Below, one piece after another: positions 43,601 through 50,809 of a stretch of 64,000 nucleotides of DNA; the stretch's first letter is position 1, and every line of letters begins with the position of its first letter. A model generated the notes under the pieces. That model had not been told where the DNA came from, ran no database searches, and saw nothing but the letters and a program-made list of their open reading frames with translations. Source of the DNA: Streptomyces sp. NL15-2K. GTDB taxonomy: Bacteria > Actinomycetota > Actinomycetes > Streptomycetales > Streptomycetaceae. The position numbers and the translations under genes were made by a program. The stretch is taken from assembly GCF_030551255.1 (NCBI RefSeq), contig NZ_CP130630.1, forward strand, positions 2,709,501 through 2,773,500. Reading direction: 5' to 3'.

Positions 43601-43820
43601 GGGCCTGCCCGGCGGATCAGGTCGCAGGAAAGCGGCGGCGCCTCATCGACGCAGGTGAGCGGGGCCTGGTGCGTCGAGCTGCAAGGCGGAGGAGGGCGTC
43701 GACGCGATGGGGGTCCCCCCGCGCGAGGTTGTTCGAGCGTGGGGGAGTCGGCAACCGACGACACGCCGCAGATCGGCGTGCCAGGCCCCGCGTCTGCGGC
43801 ATGATCCGCCGGGCAGGACC
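43601..43820. mobile_element. Hairpin-forming MITE-like element (~220 bp)
   Basis: The left end GGGCCTGCCCGGCGGATCAG (43601-43620) is matched in inverse by the right end, where GATCCGCCGGGCAGGACC occupies 43803-43820. Symmetry continues inward: GGGGCCTGGTGCGTCGAGC near 43660 against GCAGATCGGCGTGCCAGGCC near 43770. Palindrome copy C sits at the centre. A 16-bp direct repeat CCCAGGGCCTGCCCGG borders the element at about 43598 and 43820. There is no coding sequence. It fills the gap between the LacI-family and ACC deaminase genes (43562-43845). Confidence 0.65.
43708..43747. repeat. Dispersed GC-rich palindromic repeat, copy C
   Basis: TGGGGGTCCCCCC and GTGGGGGAG flank an 18-nt core. It is nested at the centre of the 43601-43820 element. 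Confidence 0.65.
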
Positions 43821-43845
43821 CCAGGGCCTGCCCGGCTGACAGGCC

Positions 43846-44862
43846 CTAGAACAGCGCGCTGTAGGCGTTGAGTGCCGGCTGGCCGCCCAGGTGGGCGTAC
43901 AGCACCGTCGAGTCCCGACCGATCTCCCCGCGCCCCACCAGATCGATCATCCCGGCCATCGACTTCCCCTCGTAGACGGGATCGGTGACCATGCCCTCGG
44001 TGCGGGCAGCGAGCCGCATGGCCTCCAGCGTGGTCTCGTCCGGGATGCCGTACGTCCCCGCGTGATACCGCTCATCGAGCTCGACGTCCGCTTCCGTCAA
44101 CTGTCCCTTGACGCCGATGAGTTTGCCGGTGTTGTGCGCGATCCGCGCGATCTGCGCCCGGGTGCGGGCGGGCTCCGCCGACGCGTCGATGCCGATCACG
44201 CGCCGCGTCCGCCCGCCCGCCTCCTCCAGTGCACGGAACCCGGCGACCATGCCGGCCTGCGTCGACCCGGTCACCGAGCACACCACCACGGTGTCGAAGA
44301 AGACGCCCGACTCCCGCTCCTGCTCGGCCACTTCATGGGCCCACCCGGCGAAGCCGAGACCGCCGAGCGGATGGTCGGAGGCGCCGGCGGGAATGGCGTA
44401 CGGCTTCCCGCCCGATTCCTCGACCTCCCTGAGCGCCTGCTCCCAGCTCTCCTTGAACCCGATCCCGAAGCCGGCCCGCACCAGCCGTACGTCGGCTCCG
44501 GCGAGCCGGCTGATCAGGATGTTGCCGACCTTGTCGTACACGGCGTCGGGCCACTCCACCCAGCTCTCCTGTACGAGCACGCACTTGAGCCCGGCACGGG
44601 CGGCGCAGGCGGCGACCTGCCGAGTGTGGTTCGACTGCACGCCGCCGATCGACACGAGCGTGTCGCAGCCCTTCGCGAGCGCGTCGGCGACCAGGTACTC
44701 CAGCTTGCGCGTCTTGTTCCCGCCGTACGCGACACCGGAGTTGCAGTCCTCGCGCTTGGCCCAGAGGGCGGCACCGCCGAGGTGCGCGGTGAGCCGCTCC
44801 AACGGGTGCACGGGCGACGGCCCGAAGAGGAGGGGGTAACGGTCGTACGAGGAAAGGGACAT
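43846..44862 (-). CDS. acdS: 1-aminocyclopropane-1-carboxylate deaminase (PLP enzyme)
   Basis: 338 residues, exactly the usual length of ACC deaminases. PLP-binding Lys in [11 protein letters not shown], phosphate/substrate loop [10 protein letters not shown], and [12 protein letters not shown] with the Glu next to [11 protein letters not shown] (Leu). The Glu/Leu pair separates true ACC deaminases from D-cysteine desulfhydrases. It breaks down the plant ethylene precursor ACC to ammonia and 2-oxobutyrate, a trait of plant-associated bacteria. GGGAGG precedes ATG 44862. Operon with the GntR gene 13 bp upstream. Confidence 0.85.
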   Translation of the reverse strand: MSLSSYDRYPLLFGPSPVHPLERLTAHLGGAALWAKREDCNSGVAYGGNKTRKLEYLVADALAKGCDTLVSIGGVQSNHTRQVAACAARAGLKCVLVQESWVEWPDAVYDKVGNILISRLAGADVRLVRAGFGIGFKESWEQALREVEESGGKPYAIPAGASDHPLGGLGFAGWAHEVAEQERESGVFFDTVVVCSVTGSTQAGMVAGFRALEEAGGRTRRVIGIDASAEPARTRAQIARIAHNTGKLIGVKGQLTEADVELDERYHAGTYGIPDETTLEAMRLAARTEGMVTDPVYEGKSMAGMIDLVGRGEIGRDSTVLYAHLGGQPALNAYSALF

Positions 44863-44875
44863 GGGTCCTCCCGGG

Positions 44876-45523
44876 TCAGTCGGGGTCGGCGAGCCCTTCC
44901 AGGCCCCGCCAGATCTCCGCGGTGACACGGACCGCCTCGTCCACGTCACCGGCCGCGCAGGCCTCGATGAGCTGATCGTGCAGCCCGGCCGACCGGCAGT
45001 TGCCGCCCTCGCCGAAGCGCCGTCGCTCCAGCCGGCGGATGAGCGGGGTGTAGCGCGTGATGGTCGCGGCGGCGGCGTGGTTGCCGCTCACCCGGACCAG
45101 CACGTCGTGGAGTTCGTCGTCGGCGTGCAGGGCCGCGTCCACGTCGCCCGAGCCGACGGCCGCCGCGAAGCACTCGTTGGCCTCGCGCATCGCCTCGATG
45201 TCGGCGGCGAACAGCCGGGGTACGGCGACCCGCGTCACCAGCTCGTGCATGGCCCCGACCACGGCCGCCGCGTCCCGTACGTCGGCGGCCACGACCCGGG
45301 TGACCCGCGTGTAGCTCTGCGGCTTGCTCTCCAGCAGCCCCTCGTCCACGAGCCGCGCGAAGGCCTCCCGCACCGGCGCCCGGGACAGCCCGAGCTGCTC
45401 GGCGAGGTCGGCGTCCCGGACGACCGCGCCGGGCTCGATCTCCCCGGAGACGATGGCGTCCCGGATCGAGGCGTAGGCGCGGTCCCTGAGCAGGGTGCGG
45501 GGGACGGGCTGGATGGCGTCCAT
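44876..45523 (-). CDS. GntR-family regulator (FCD type) of acdS
   Basis: 215 residues. Winged helix ([20 protein letters not shown], about 31-50) and an FCD domain with His and Asp/Asn ligands ([15 protein letters not shown]). It is co-transcribed with acdS. The operator just upstream of its start suggests autoregulation of both genes. Confidence 0.85.
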   Translation of the reverse strand: MDAIQPVPRTLLRDRAYASIRDAIVSGEIEPGAVVRDADLAEQLGLSRAPVREAFARLVDEGLLESKPQSYTRVTRVVAADVRDAAAVVGAMHELVTRVAVPRLFAADIEAMREANECFAAAVGSGDVDAALHADDELHDVLVRVSGNHAAAATITRYTPLIRRLERRRFGEGGNCRSAGLHDQLIEACAAGDVDEAVRVTAEIWRGLEGLADPD

Positions 45524-45526
45524 GAA

Positions 45527-45545
45527 CTGACATGTTAGATGTCAG
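45527..45545. promoter_or_regulatory. GntR operator (7-5-7 inverted repeat)
   Basis: CTGACATgttagATGTCAG is a perfect 7-bp inverted repeat with a 5-nt spacer, ending 4 bp upstream of the GntR start codon. On the minus strand it contains a TAACAT that could be a -10 element. Position and symmetry fit the operator of a FCD-type GntR protein. Confidence 0.75.
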
Positions 45546-45548
45546 AAC

Positions 45549-47132
45549 TCAGGCGGTCCAGGGCCAGTCGGCGTCCCGAGCGCCCTCGAGCAGCGGCACC
45601 ATCCGGAAAGCGGCGTCCGACAGCCCTCCGAAAGTGTGCCTGATCCCCTTCCCCGACGGGCCGTGGCCCGCCCGGTACCCGGCCAGGTTCCAGGTGTAGA
45701 CCGGCACGTCGGCCGGGACCTGCTCGGTCGGGTCGCCGTGGCGGCTGTACGCGTACTGCTCGTCGGTGACGATCAGCACCCTGTCATGCTTCTTGTAGTG
45801 GCGGCGCACCGCCTCGGTCGTGTCGGTGCCGCCCAGGTCGCCGAAGCGGCCGAGGATCTTCAGCACGGACTCGCCCGCGCGGAACTTCACACGATTGCTC
45901 GACGTCCCGAACTCTACGAGATCCGCGTCCGCCGCCCGCAGCGCGAGCGCCGTACCGAAGATCGCCGCCGCGTCGGCCCGGTTGAGCTCCGAGCGGTCCG
46001 ACAGCCGGGAGTAGAACATCGAGCCCGAGCGGTCGACGAGCACCAGCGTCCGGCCGGGCAGCACGGGCACGTTGGCCAGCGAGTGACCGAGCGCCTGCTC
46101 CAGCGGGTACGCCCAGCGCAGCGACGGCGCGTGCTGGTACGCGGCGAGGTACCGGAAGGGGAACTGCCGCGAACGCGCGACCTGAGCCGGGTCGCTGATC
46201 TTCGCCGCGACCTGGGCGGCCACCTCGTCGCAGACACCGGCCTCGTCGAAATTCCGCAGGTTGCGGCACAGTGCCATCGCGCCCATCGACGGGATCACAG
46301 CCTCCCAGGCCGCCTTGTCCATCGGCCCCTGCAGCCAGCCCGCCAGCGCCTCCCAGGTCATCCCGGCCGCCGCCAGCCGCTCGGCACCGCCCTCGGACGT
46401 GACCACCGCGCGCCGCTCCTCGACCGGCAGCGCCATCAGCTCACGGTGCGCTGTGAGGACACGGTTCGATGCGGGCGGCACGGCCGTGTCCGGGTTGTGC
46501 CGGCGGTCGAGGGCGTACTGGAACAGCTCGCCCTGCCACGGCTTGTCCGGGTCCGGGGCCGCGTGCACGAGGTTGAGGACGTCGCCGAAGCGGTAGCCCT
46601 TCGACGCGGTGTCGTACTTCAGCAGCGACTTGCCGCCGTAGAGGCGCCGTACGGCGTCGGCGATGCCGCGCTTCACGGGCTTGGGGACGTTGCGGCCGTA
46701 CATCGCGGTCCAGTACGCGAGCAGCTCGCCGGGCTCGTCGGGACGCTGGAGTACGGAGGCGACGACCTGCCGGTTCGCCGGGCCGTCGGTCGCCCCGGCC
46801 TCCAGTCGCGCCTTCACGTACTCGGCGGCGCCCACGACCGCGGCCGTACGGAGGTTGCCCTCGCCGCGCAGCCAGCCGAGCAGTCCGGCCGTCCACTCCG
46901 GGTCGGTGACGGCGAGCTCTCGTACGAGCGTGGCGAACCGGTCGTCGCGGGCGGCGCCGGTCTCATAAAAGGTCTGCTGCGAGACCAGGTTGGAGACCGA
47001 CAGCAGGAAAAGCTCGGAGCGCGGGTCGCGCTCGCGGCCGCGGCCTCCCTCGTAGGTACGGAGCACCCGGCCCGTCGACGTCACCCGCGAGGTCGGCCGG
47101 GCCTTGGCCGTACGGATATTGAATCGCGCCAT
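45549..47132 (-). CDS. rsr: Ro60/Rsr orthologue (TROVE and von Willebrand A domains)
   Basis: 527 residues. The TROVE domain of HEAT-like helical repeats forms the ring that binds RNA (about 15-345). It is followed by a vWA domain with an intact MIDAS: LVDRSGSMFYS, later TDTTEA and VTDEQYAY. Bacterial Ro proteins bind misfolded RNAs and Y RNAs and can tether PNPase for RNA decay. ATG 47132 follows GGGGGAA; ATG 47180 would read into the Y RNA. Two structured RNA genes lie directly upstream on the same strand. Confidence 0.87.
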   Translation of the reverse strand: MARFNIRTAKARPTSRVTSTGRVLRTYEGGRGRERDPRSELFLLSVSNLVSQQTFYETGAARDDRFATLVRELAVTDPEWTAGLLGWLRGEGNLRTAAVVGAAEYVKARLEAGATDGPANRQVVASVLQRPDEPGELLAYWTAMYGRNVPKPVKRGIADAVRRLYGGKSLLKYDTASKGYRFGDVLNLVHAAPDPDKPWQGELFQYALDRRHNPDTAVPPASNRVLTAHRELMALPVEERRAVVTSEGGAERLAAAGMTWEALAGWLQGPMDKAAWEAVIPSMGAMALCRNLRNFDEAGVCDEVAAQVAAKISDPAQVARSRQFPFRYLAAYQHAPSLRWAYPLEQALGHSLANVPVLPGRTLVLVDRSGSMFYSRLSDRSELNRADAAAIFGTALALRAADADLVEFGTSSNRVKFRAGESVLKILGRFGDLGGTDTTEAVRRHYKKHDRVLIVTDEQYAYSRHGDPTEQVPADVPVYTWNLAGYRAGHGPSGKGIRHTFGGLSDAAFRMVPLLEGARDADWPWTA

Positions 47133-47179
47133 GCTGAATTCCCCCGAATTCATGAGAGGTTTCGGAGGGAAGCGCAGCA

Positions 47180-47330
47180 AAAGGAGGGTGTCCGAGATCA
47201 GGAGTCGGCGACGGACTTAGCCTGGTGCTCTTCCGAATTGAGCTACACCGACCCGAAGTCGATGACGGGATTCGAACCCGCAGCCGCCAGATCCAATGAA
47301 GTAACCGTTGCCTGCGCACCGGACACCCAC
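47180..47330 (-). ncRNA. yrlA: Y RNA with tRNA-like module (YrlA type)
   Basis: A long-range helix GGGTGTCCG (47328-47320) with CGGACACCC (47194-47186) joins the ends, followed by CCTTTT. Inside, GGCGGC (47288-47283) pairs with GTCGCC (47212-47207) and closes a tRNA-like module. The module has a T arm CGGGTTCGAATCCCG (47280-47266, 7-nt TTCGAAT loop), a short hairpin capped by TTCG in place of an acceptor end, and a D arm GCTCAATTCGGAAGAGC (about 47243-47227). T arm before D arm is the circular permutation known for YrlA RNAs, which mimic tRNA and bind Ro. No anticodon arm or CCA end is possible, so it is not a tRNA. The exact 5' end is uncertain. Confidence 0.8.
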
Positions 47331-47334
47331 CATG

Positions 47335-47451
47335 AGCTGCGCCTCCCGAGATCAAGTCGGCGGCGGCTGTGGATTCTTTGGAAGAGAAGTAGCCGCTGCC
47401 ATCGCACCGGGAGGTGCGTGACGTTGTGATCTCACTGTAGGAGGCGCAGCT
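47335..47451 (-). ncRNA. Second structured RNA at the Ro locus (candidate second Y RNA)
   Basis: AGCTGCGCCTCC (47451-47440) pairs perfectly with 47346-47335. After an asymmetric internal loop (TACAGT against G), GAGATCA (47433-47427) pairs with 47354-47348. Internal hairpins: GCAC..GTGC near 47415 and GGCAGCGGCT with AGCCGCCGCC (about 47400-47359). A bulged terminal helix is what Ro proteins recognise in Y RNAs. It could instead be a terminator of the phosphatase gene, though no T-run follows. Confidence 0.5.
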
Positions 47452-47472
47452 TCGGCGGTGCGACCGAATTAA

Positions 47473-48918
47473 TTACCGCAGCTGCCGCTTCCAGGGCCCG
47501 GTGATCGCGACCAGAATGCCGGGGTCCTGGATGTTGGCGAACAGCGTCCGCCCGTCGGGCGAGAAGGTGACGCCGGCGAACTCGCTGTATTCCGGCTCCT
47601 CTTCGGTGCCGACGTTCAGGTCGTTGCGGGCGATGGGGTACGTGCGGCCGCTGTCGGTGGCGCCGAAGAGGTGCGAGACGCCCTCGCCGTCCTCGGCGAG
47701 GACCAGGCCGCCGTACGGGGAGACGGTGATGTTGTCGGGGCCGTCGAAGGCGCCGTCGACGGACGGGTCGGGATTCACACCGAGCAGGACCTTCAGCGTC
47801 AGCGTGCGGCGCTTGGGGTCGTAGAACCAGACCTGGCCGTCGTGCTGGACGGGGCTCTCCTCACGGGCGTAGGAGGAGACGATGTAGGCGCCCCCGTCGC
47901 CCCACCACATGCCCTCCAGCTTGCGGGCGCGGGTGATCTCGTCGGCCCCGAACTGCTGGCGCACGGCGACGGTCTTGGCGTCGCGGTCGGGTACGTCCAC
48001 CCAGTCGACGCCGTACACGGTGCCGATCTTCGCGGCGCGGGAGAGGTCGTCGACGAACTTGCCGCCGGAGTCGTAGCACTTGGGCGCCTGCAGGACGCCG
48101 GCGTCGTCGGCGAGGGTGCGGAGCTTGCCGCGGCCGTACTCGAAGCCCTTGGGCGGGGTCCAGCGGAAGAAGAGGCCGTTGGGCTTGGAGGCGTCCTCGG
48201 TGAGGTAGGCGTGGCCGCGCTTGGGGTCGATGACGACGGCCTCGTGGTCGTACCGGCCGAAGAACTTCAGCGGCTTGGGAGCACGGTTGGCGCGCCGGTC
48301 CACGGGGTCGACCTCGAAGACGTAGCCGTGGTCCTTGGTCATGCCGTTGACGCCGGCCTTGTCGGAGTTCTCCTCGCAAGTGAGCCAGGTGCCCCACGGG
48401 GTGCTGCCGCCGGCGCAGTTGGTGGAGGTGCCGGCGATGCCGACCCATTCGGCGACCTGTCCGTCGGGGCGTACCTCGACGACCGTGCAGCCGCCGGAGG
48501 CGGCCGGGTCGTAGACGAGGCCCTCGGTGAGCGGGACCGGGTACTTCCAGTTGGCGCGCGGGCCCTTCAGCTCGTGGTTGTTGACGAGGAGGGTGGTGCC
48601 GCGCGGGCCGGCGAAGGTGGCCGTGCCATCGTGGTTGGAGGGGGTGAACTCGCCCGACTCCAGCTTGGTCTTTCCGCTGTAGGTGAGGATGCGGTACTCG
48701 AACCCGGCGGGCAGCGCGAGGATGCCCTTGGGGTCGGGGACCAGAGGTCCGTAGCCGACGCCGCCGGACGCGTCCGCCGTCTCCTCCCCCGCGCTGTCGG
48801 TGTCGTAGGAGGCGAGGGCTCCCGGGGCGGTGGCGAGGGCGCCGACGCTGCCCGCCAGTGCGACACCGGCACCGGTGATCGCGGATTTTCTGGCGAAGTC
48901 CCTGCGGCTGAGCGACAT
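47473..48918 (-). CDS. phoX: PhoX-family alkaline phosphatase (DUF839), Tat-exported
   Basis: 481 residues. SLSRRDFARKSAITGAGVAL is a strong Tat signal. The DUF839 propeller shows NNHELKGPRANWKYPVPLTE, WGTWLTCEENSDKAG, RYDHEAVVIDPKRG, KLEGMWWGDGGAY and GPDNITVSPYGGLVLAEDG, matching PhoX, an Fe/Ca-dependent secreted phosphatase. ATG 48918 has AGGAGA upstream. A PHO box lies 73 bp upstream, so phosphate starvation probably induces it. Confidence 0.83.
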   Translation of the reverse strand: MSLSRRDFARKSAITGAGVALAGSVGALATAPGALASYDTDSAGEETADASGGVGYGPLVPDPKGILALPAGFEYRILTYSGKTKLESGEFTPSNHDGTATFAGPRGTTLLVNNHELKGPRANWKYPVPLTEGLVYDPAASGGCTVVEVRPDGQVAEWVGIAGTSTNCAGGSTPWGTWLTCEENSDKAGVNGMTKDHGYVFEVDPVDRRANRAPKPLKFFGRYDHEAVVIDPKRGHAYLTEDASKPNGLFFRWTPPKGFEYGRGKLRTLADDAGVLQAPKCYDSGGKFVDDLSRAAKIGTVYGVDWVDVPDRDAKTVAVRQQFGADEITRARKLEGMWWGDGGAYIVSSYAREESPVQHDGQVWFYDPKRRTLTLKVLLGVNPDPSVDGAFDGPDNITVSPYGGLVLAEDGEGVSHLFGATDSGRTYPIARNDLNVGTEEEPEYSEFAGVTFSPDGRTLFANIQDPGILVAITGPWKRQLR

Positions 48919-48990
48919 GGTGTCTCCTGTGACGGTGGGTATGCCAGTGGAGGGTGGCGGACCTCGGTCGGCGCCACGGTCCCGCCCATG

Positions 48991-49008
48991 CCTGAACGTG
49001 GGTTGAAC
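48991..49008 (-). promoter_or_regulatory. PHO box (PhoP-binding direct repeat)
   Basis: On the minus strand GTTCAACCCACGTTCAGG gives two GTTCA units with the 11-nt period of streptomycete PhoP sites. A further GTTCAT lies upstream. It is placed as expected for activation of the phosphatase gene. Confidence 0.7.
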
Positions 49009-49091
49009 GCCGGGAGACGTTACCGGGTCCGCTTCCATGAACGCGCACACGGCACGCCGGGGGACGAAAGGGACATTACGCCCCCTGTCGC

Positions 49092-50531
49092 TCAGCTCCC
49101 TTGCTGCGACCGCGCCTTGAAGGCCGCCTTGCGGGCCTCCTTGGCGATCTTCTTGTCCGGGTGCAGCCGTCCCATCGCCTCCAGCACGTCCGCCGTGGCC
49201 GGGTGGTCGACCCGCCAGGCCGTCGCGAAGAACCCGCTGTGCTGCTGGGCCAGCCCCTCCACCAGCCCCCTCAGCTCCTCGGAGTTCCCCTCGGCCGCCA
49301 GCTGTGCGGCGATCGTGTCGACGGTCAGCCAGAACACCATGTCCCCGGACGGCGGCGGCACGTCCAAGGCGCCCCGCTCGGTCAGCCAGACCCGTGCCAG
49401 TCCGCCGAGTTCGGGGTCGTCGAGCACCTCGCGCAGCGCGGGCTCGGCCTGCGCGCCGACCAGCGACAGCGCCTGCTGGCAGCGCAGCCGGCGGAGCGGT
49501 CCGCCGGTGTCCGAGCCGCGCGCGGCCGCGAGCAACTCGCGTGCGGCGGCGAGGGGGTCGCGGTGTGCCAGCCACTGTTCGGTCTCGGCCTGCGCCGCCG
49601 CCGGCGGGAACGTCGCCGTCCCGTCGAACAGCGCGTCGGCGCCCTTGTCAGCGAGGTCGCCGACCGCGGGTGCCTCGACGCCGGCCTCCAGCAGCCGCGC
49701 CCGCAGCCCGTACAGGCCGAGCGGGGTCAGCCGCACCATGCCGTAGCGGGAGACGTCGGTTTCGTCGACGGGGGCCGACGGCTCCTCGGCGCCTTCTTCC
49801 GTGTCCGCCATCAGCGACTCGTCGACCGGCTGGTACTCCACCAGTCCGACCGGCTCCAGCATCCGGAACTGGTCGTCGAGACGCATCATCGCGTCGGACA
49901 CCTGCTCCAGTATGTCGTTGGTGGGTTCCCCCATGTCGCTGGGCACGATCACCGACGCGGCCAGCGCGGGCAGCGGCACGATGCCGTCGCCCGGCCCGTC
50001 CTCGTTGACGGTGAGCAGGTACAGGTTCCCGAGCACGCCGTCCAGGAACTCCGCCTCGGCCTCCGGGGCCCAGTCCAGGGACGACAGGTCGATCTCGCCG
50101 GCCCCGTGTTCCGCCGCGTCGACCAGGTCGTCCAGGTCCGGCACGCTCGCGTCGGCGACCACCGTCTCCAGGGCGCCCAGCCAGACGGCGAGCACGTCCT
50201 GCGGCGCACCGCCGGTCAGCAGGGCCAGGTCCGCGCCCGCGGTGACGGTGCCCGCGTCCTCGTCGAGGACCTCGACGAGCCCGGTGTCGACGGCGACCCG
50301 CCAGGCCTCGCTCGCGTCCGCCGCGGCGTCCTCCCCGCTCAGCCCGAGGGCCTCGGCCGCCGCCGGCAGCTGTTCGTCGACGAGTCCGGCCCCGGCGTCG
50401 ACCCGGGTGTCCGGGCCGGCCCAGCGGGCGAGCCGCGCGGCCCTCGACAGCAGCGGCGTGGACAGCGCGTCCCGCGCCAGCTCCGCTTCGGGGTGCAGCC
50501 GCGCCGGCGGCAGGGGGGAGCTGTCTGACAT
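49092..50531 (-). CDS. Conserved hypothetical actinobacterial protein (479 aa)
   Basis: Not recognised beyond being a type of large acidic intracellular protein seen in streptomycetes. Mostly helical by composition, with Ala/Leu/Glu-rich segments, no signal peptide and no membrane segments. The C-terminal part (LLAAARGSDTGGPLRRLRCQ onward) has HEAT-like spacing, and the last 15 residues are basic. Start ATG 50531. It stands alone between phoX and a divergent nuclease gene. Confidence 0.65.
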   Translation of the reverse strand: MSDSSPLPPARLHPEAELARDALSTPLLSRAARLARWAGPDTRVDAGAGLVDEQLPAAAEALGLSGEDAAADASEAWRVAVDTGLVEVLDEDAGTVTAGADLALLTGGAPQDVLAVWLGALETVVADASVPDLDDLVDAAEHGAGEIDLSSLDWAPEAEAEFLDGVLGNLYLLTVNEDGPGDGIVPLPALAASVIVPSDMGEPTNDILEQVSDAMMRLDDQFRMLEPVGLVEYQPVDESLMADTEEGAEEPSAPVDETDVSRYGMVRLTPLGLYGLRARLLEAGVEAPAVGDLADKGADALFDGTATFPPAAAQAETEQWLAHRDPLAAARELLAAARGSDTGGPLRRLRCQQALSLVGAQAEPALREVLDDPELGGLARVWLTERGALDVPPPSGDMVFWLTVDTIAAQLAAEGNSEELRGLVEGLAQQHSGFFATAWRVDHPATADVLEAMGRLHPDKKIAKEARKAAFKARSQQGS

Positions 50532-50674
50532 CGGCTCGTTCTCCTAGGGGACGCGACGTACCACTCAGCCGCTCAGCCTAGACCGCTTTCCACCCATGCC
50601 GCCCGGTTCATCTCCCGGACAGGACCCGTACATGGCTGAAACCTTGACAAGTGGCTTGACCAGGCAGGAGATTA

Positions 50675-50724
50675 CGCGCGTAGAAAGCTGTCGGACACTT
50701 GTTCACTGTACTTTCTACGCGCGT
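50675..50724. promoter_or_regulatory. 14-bp inverted repeat upstream of the secreted nuclease
   Basis: A left arm ACGCGCGTAGAAAG (50674-50687) is repeated in perfect inverse at 50711-50724, with 23 nt between. A TTGACA-like element lies at 50645. The repeat may be a bipartite operator or an mRNA leader hairpin. The rest of 50532-50809 shows no gene. Confidence 0.55.
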
Positions 50725-50809
50725 CGCCGCCGCCCCACCGGTCGCGGCTCCCACGGTTCCACGCTCCACCCTCGTCCCGGCGCCCATGTACGTCCCCGGA
50801 GGGATCCCG

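Noticed and set aside
47227..47285. tRNA gene on the minus strand
   Set aside because: T and D arms are clear, but they are in reversed order and there is no anticodon arm or acceptor stem. The YrlA tRNA-like module explains the sequence better.
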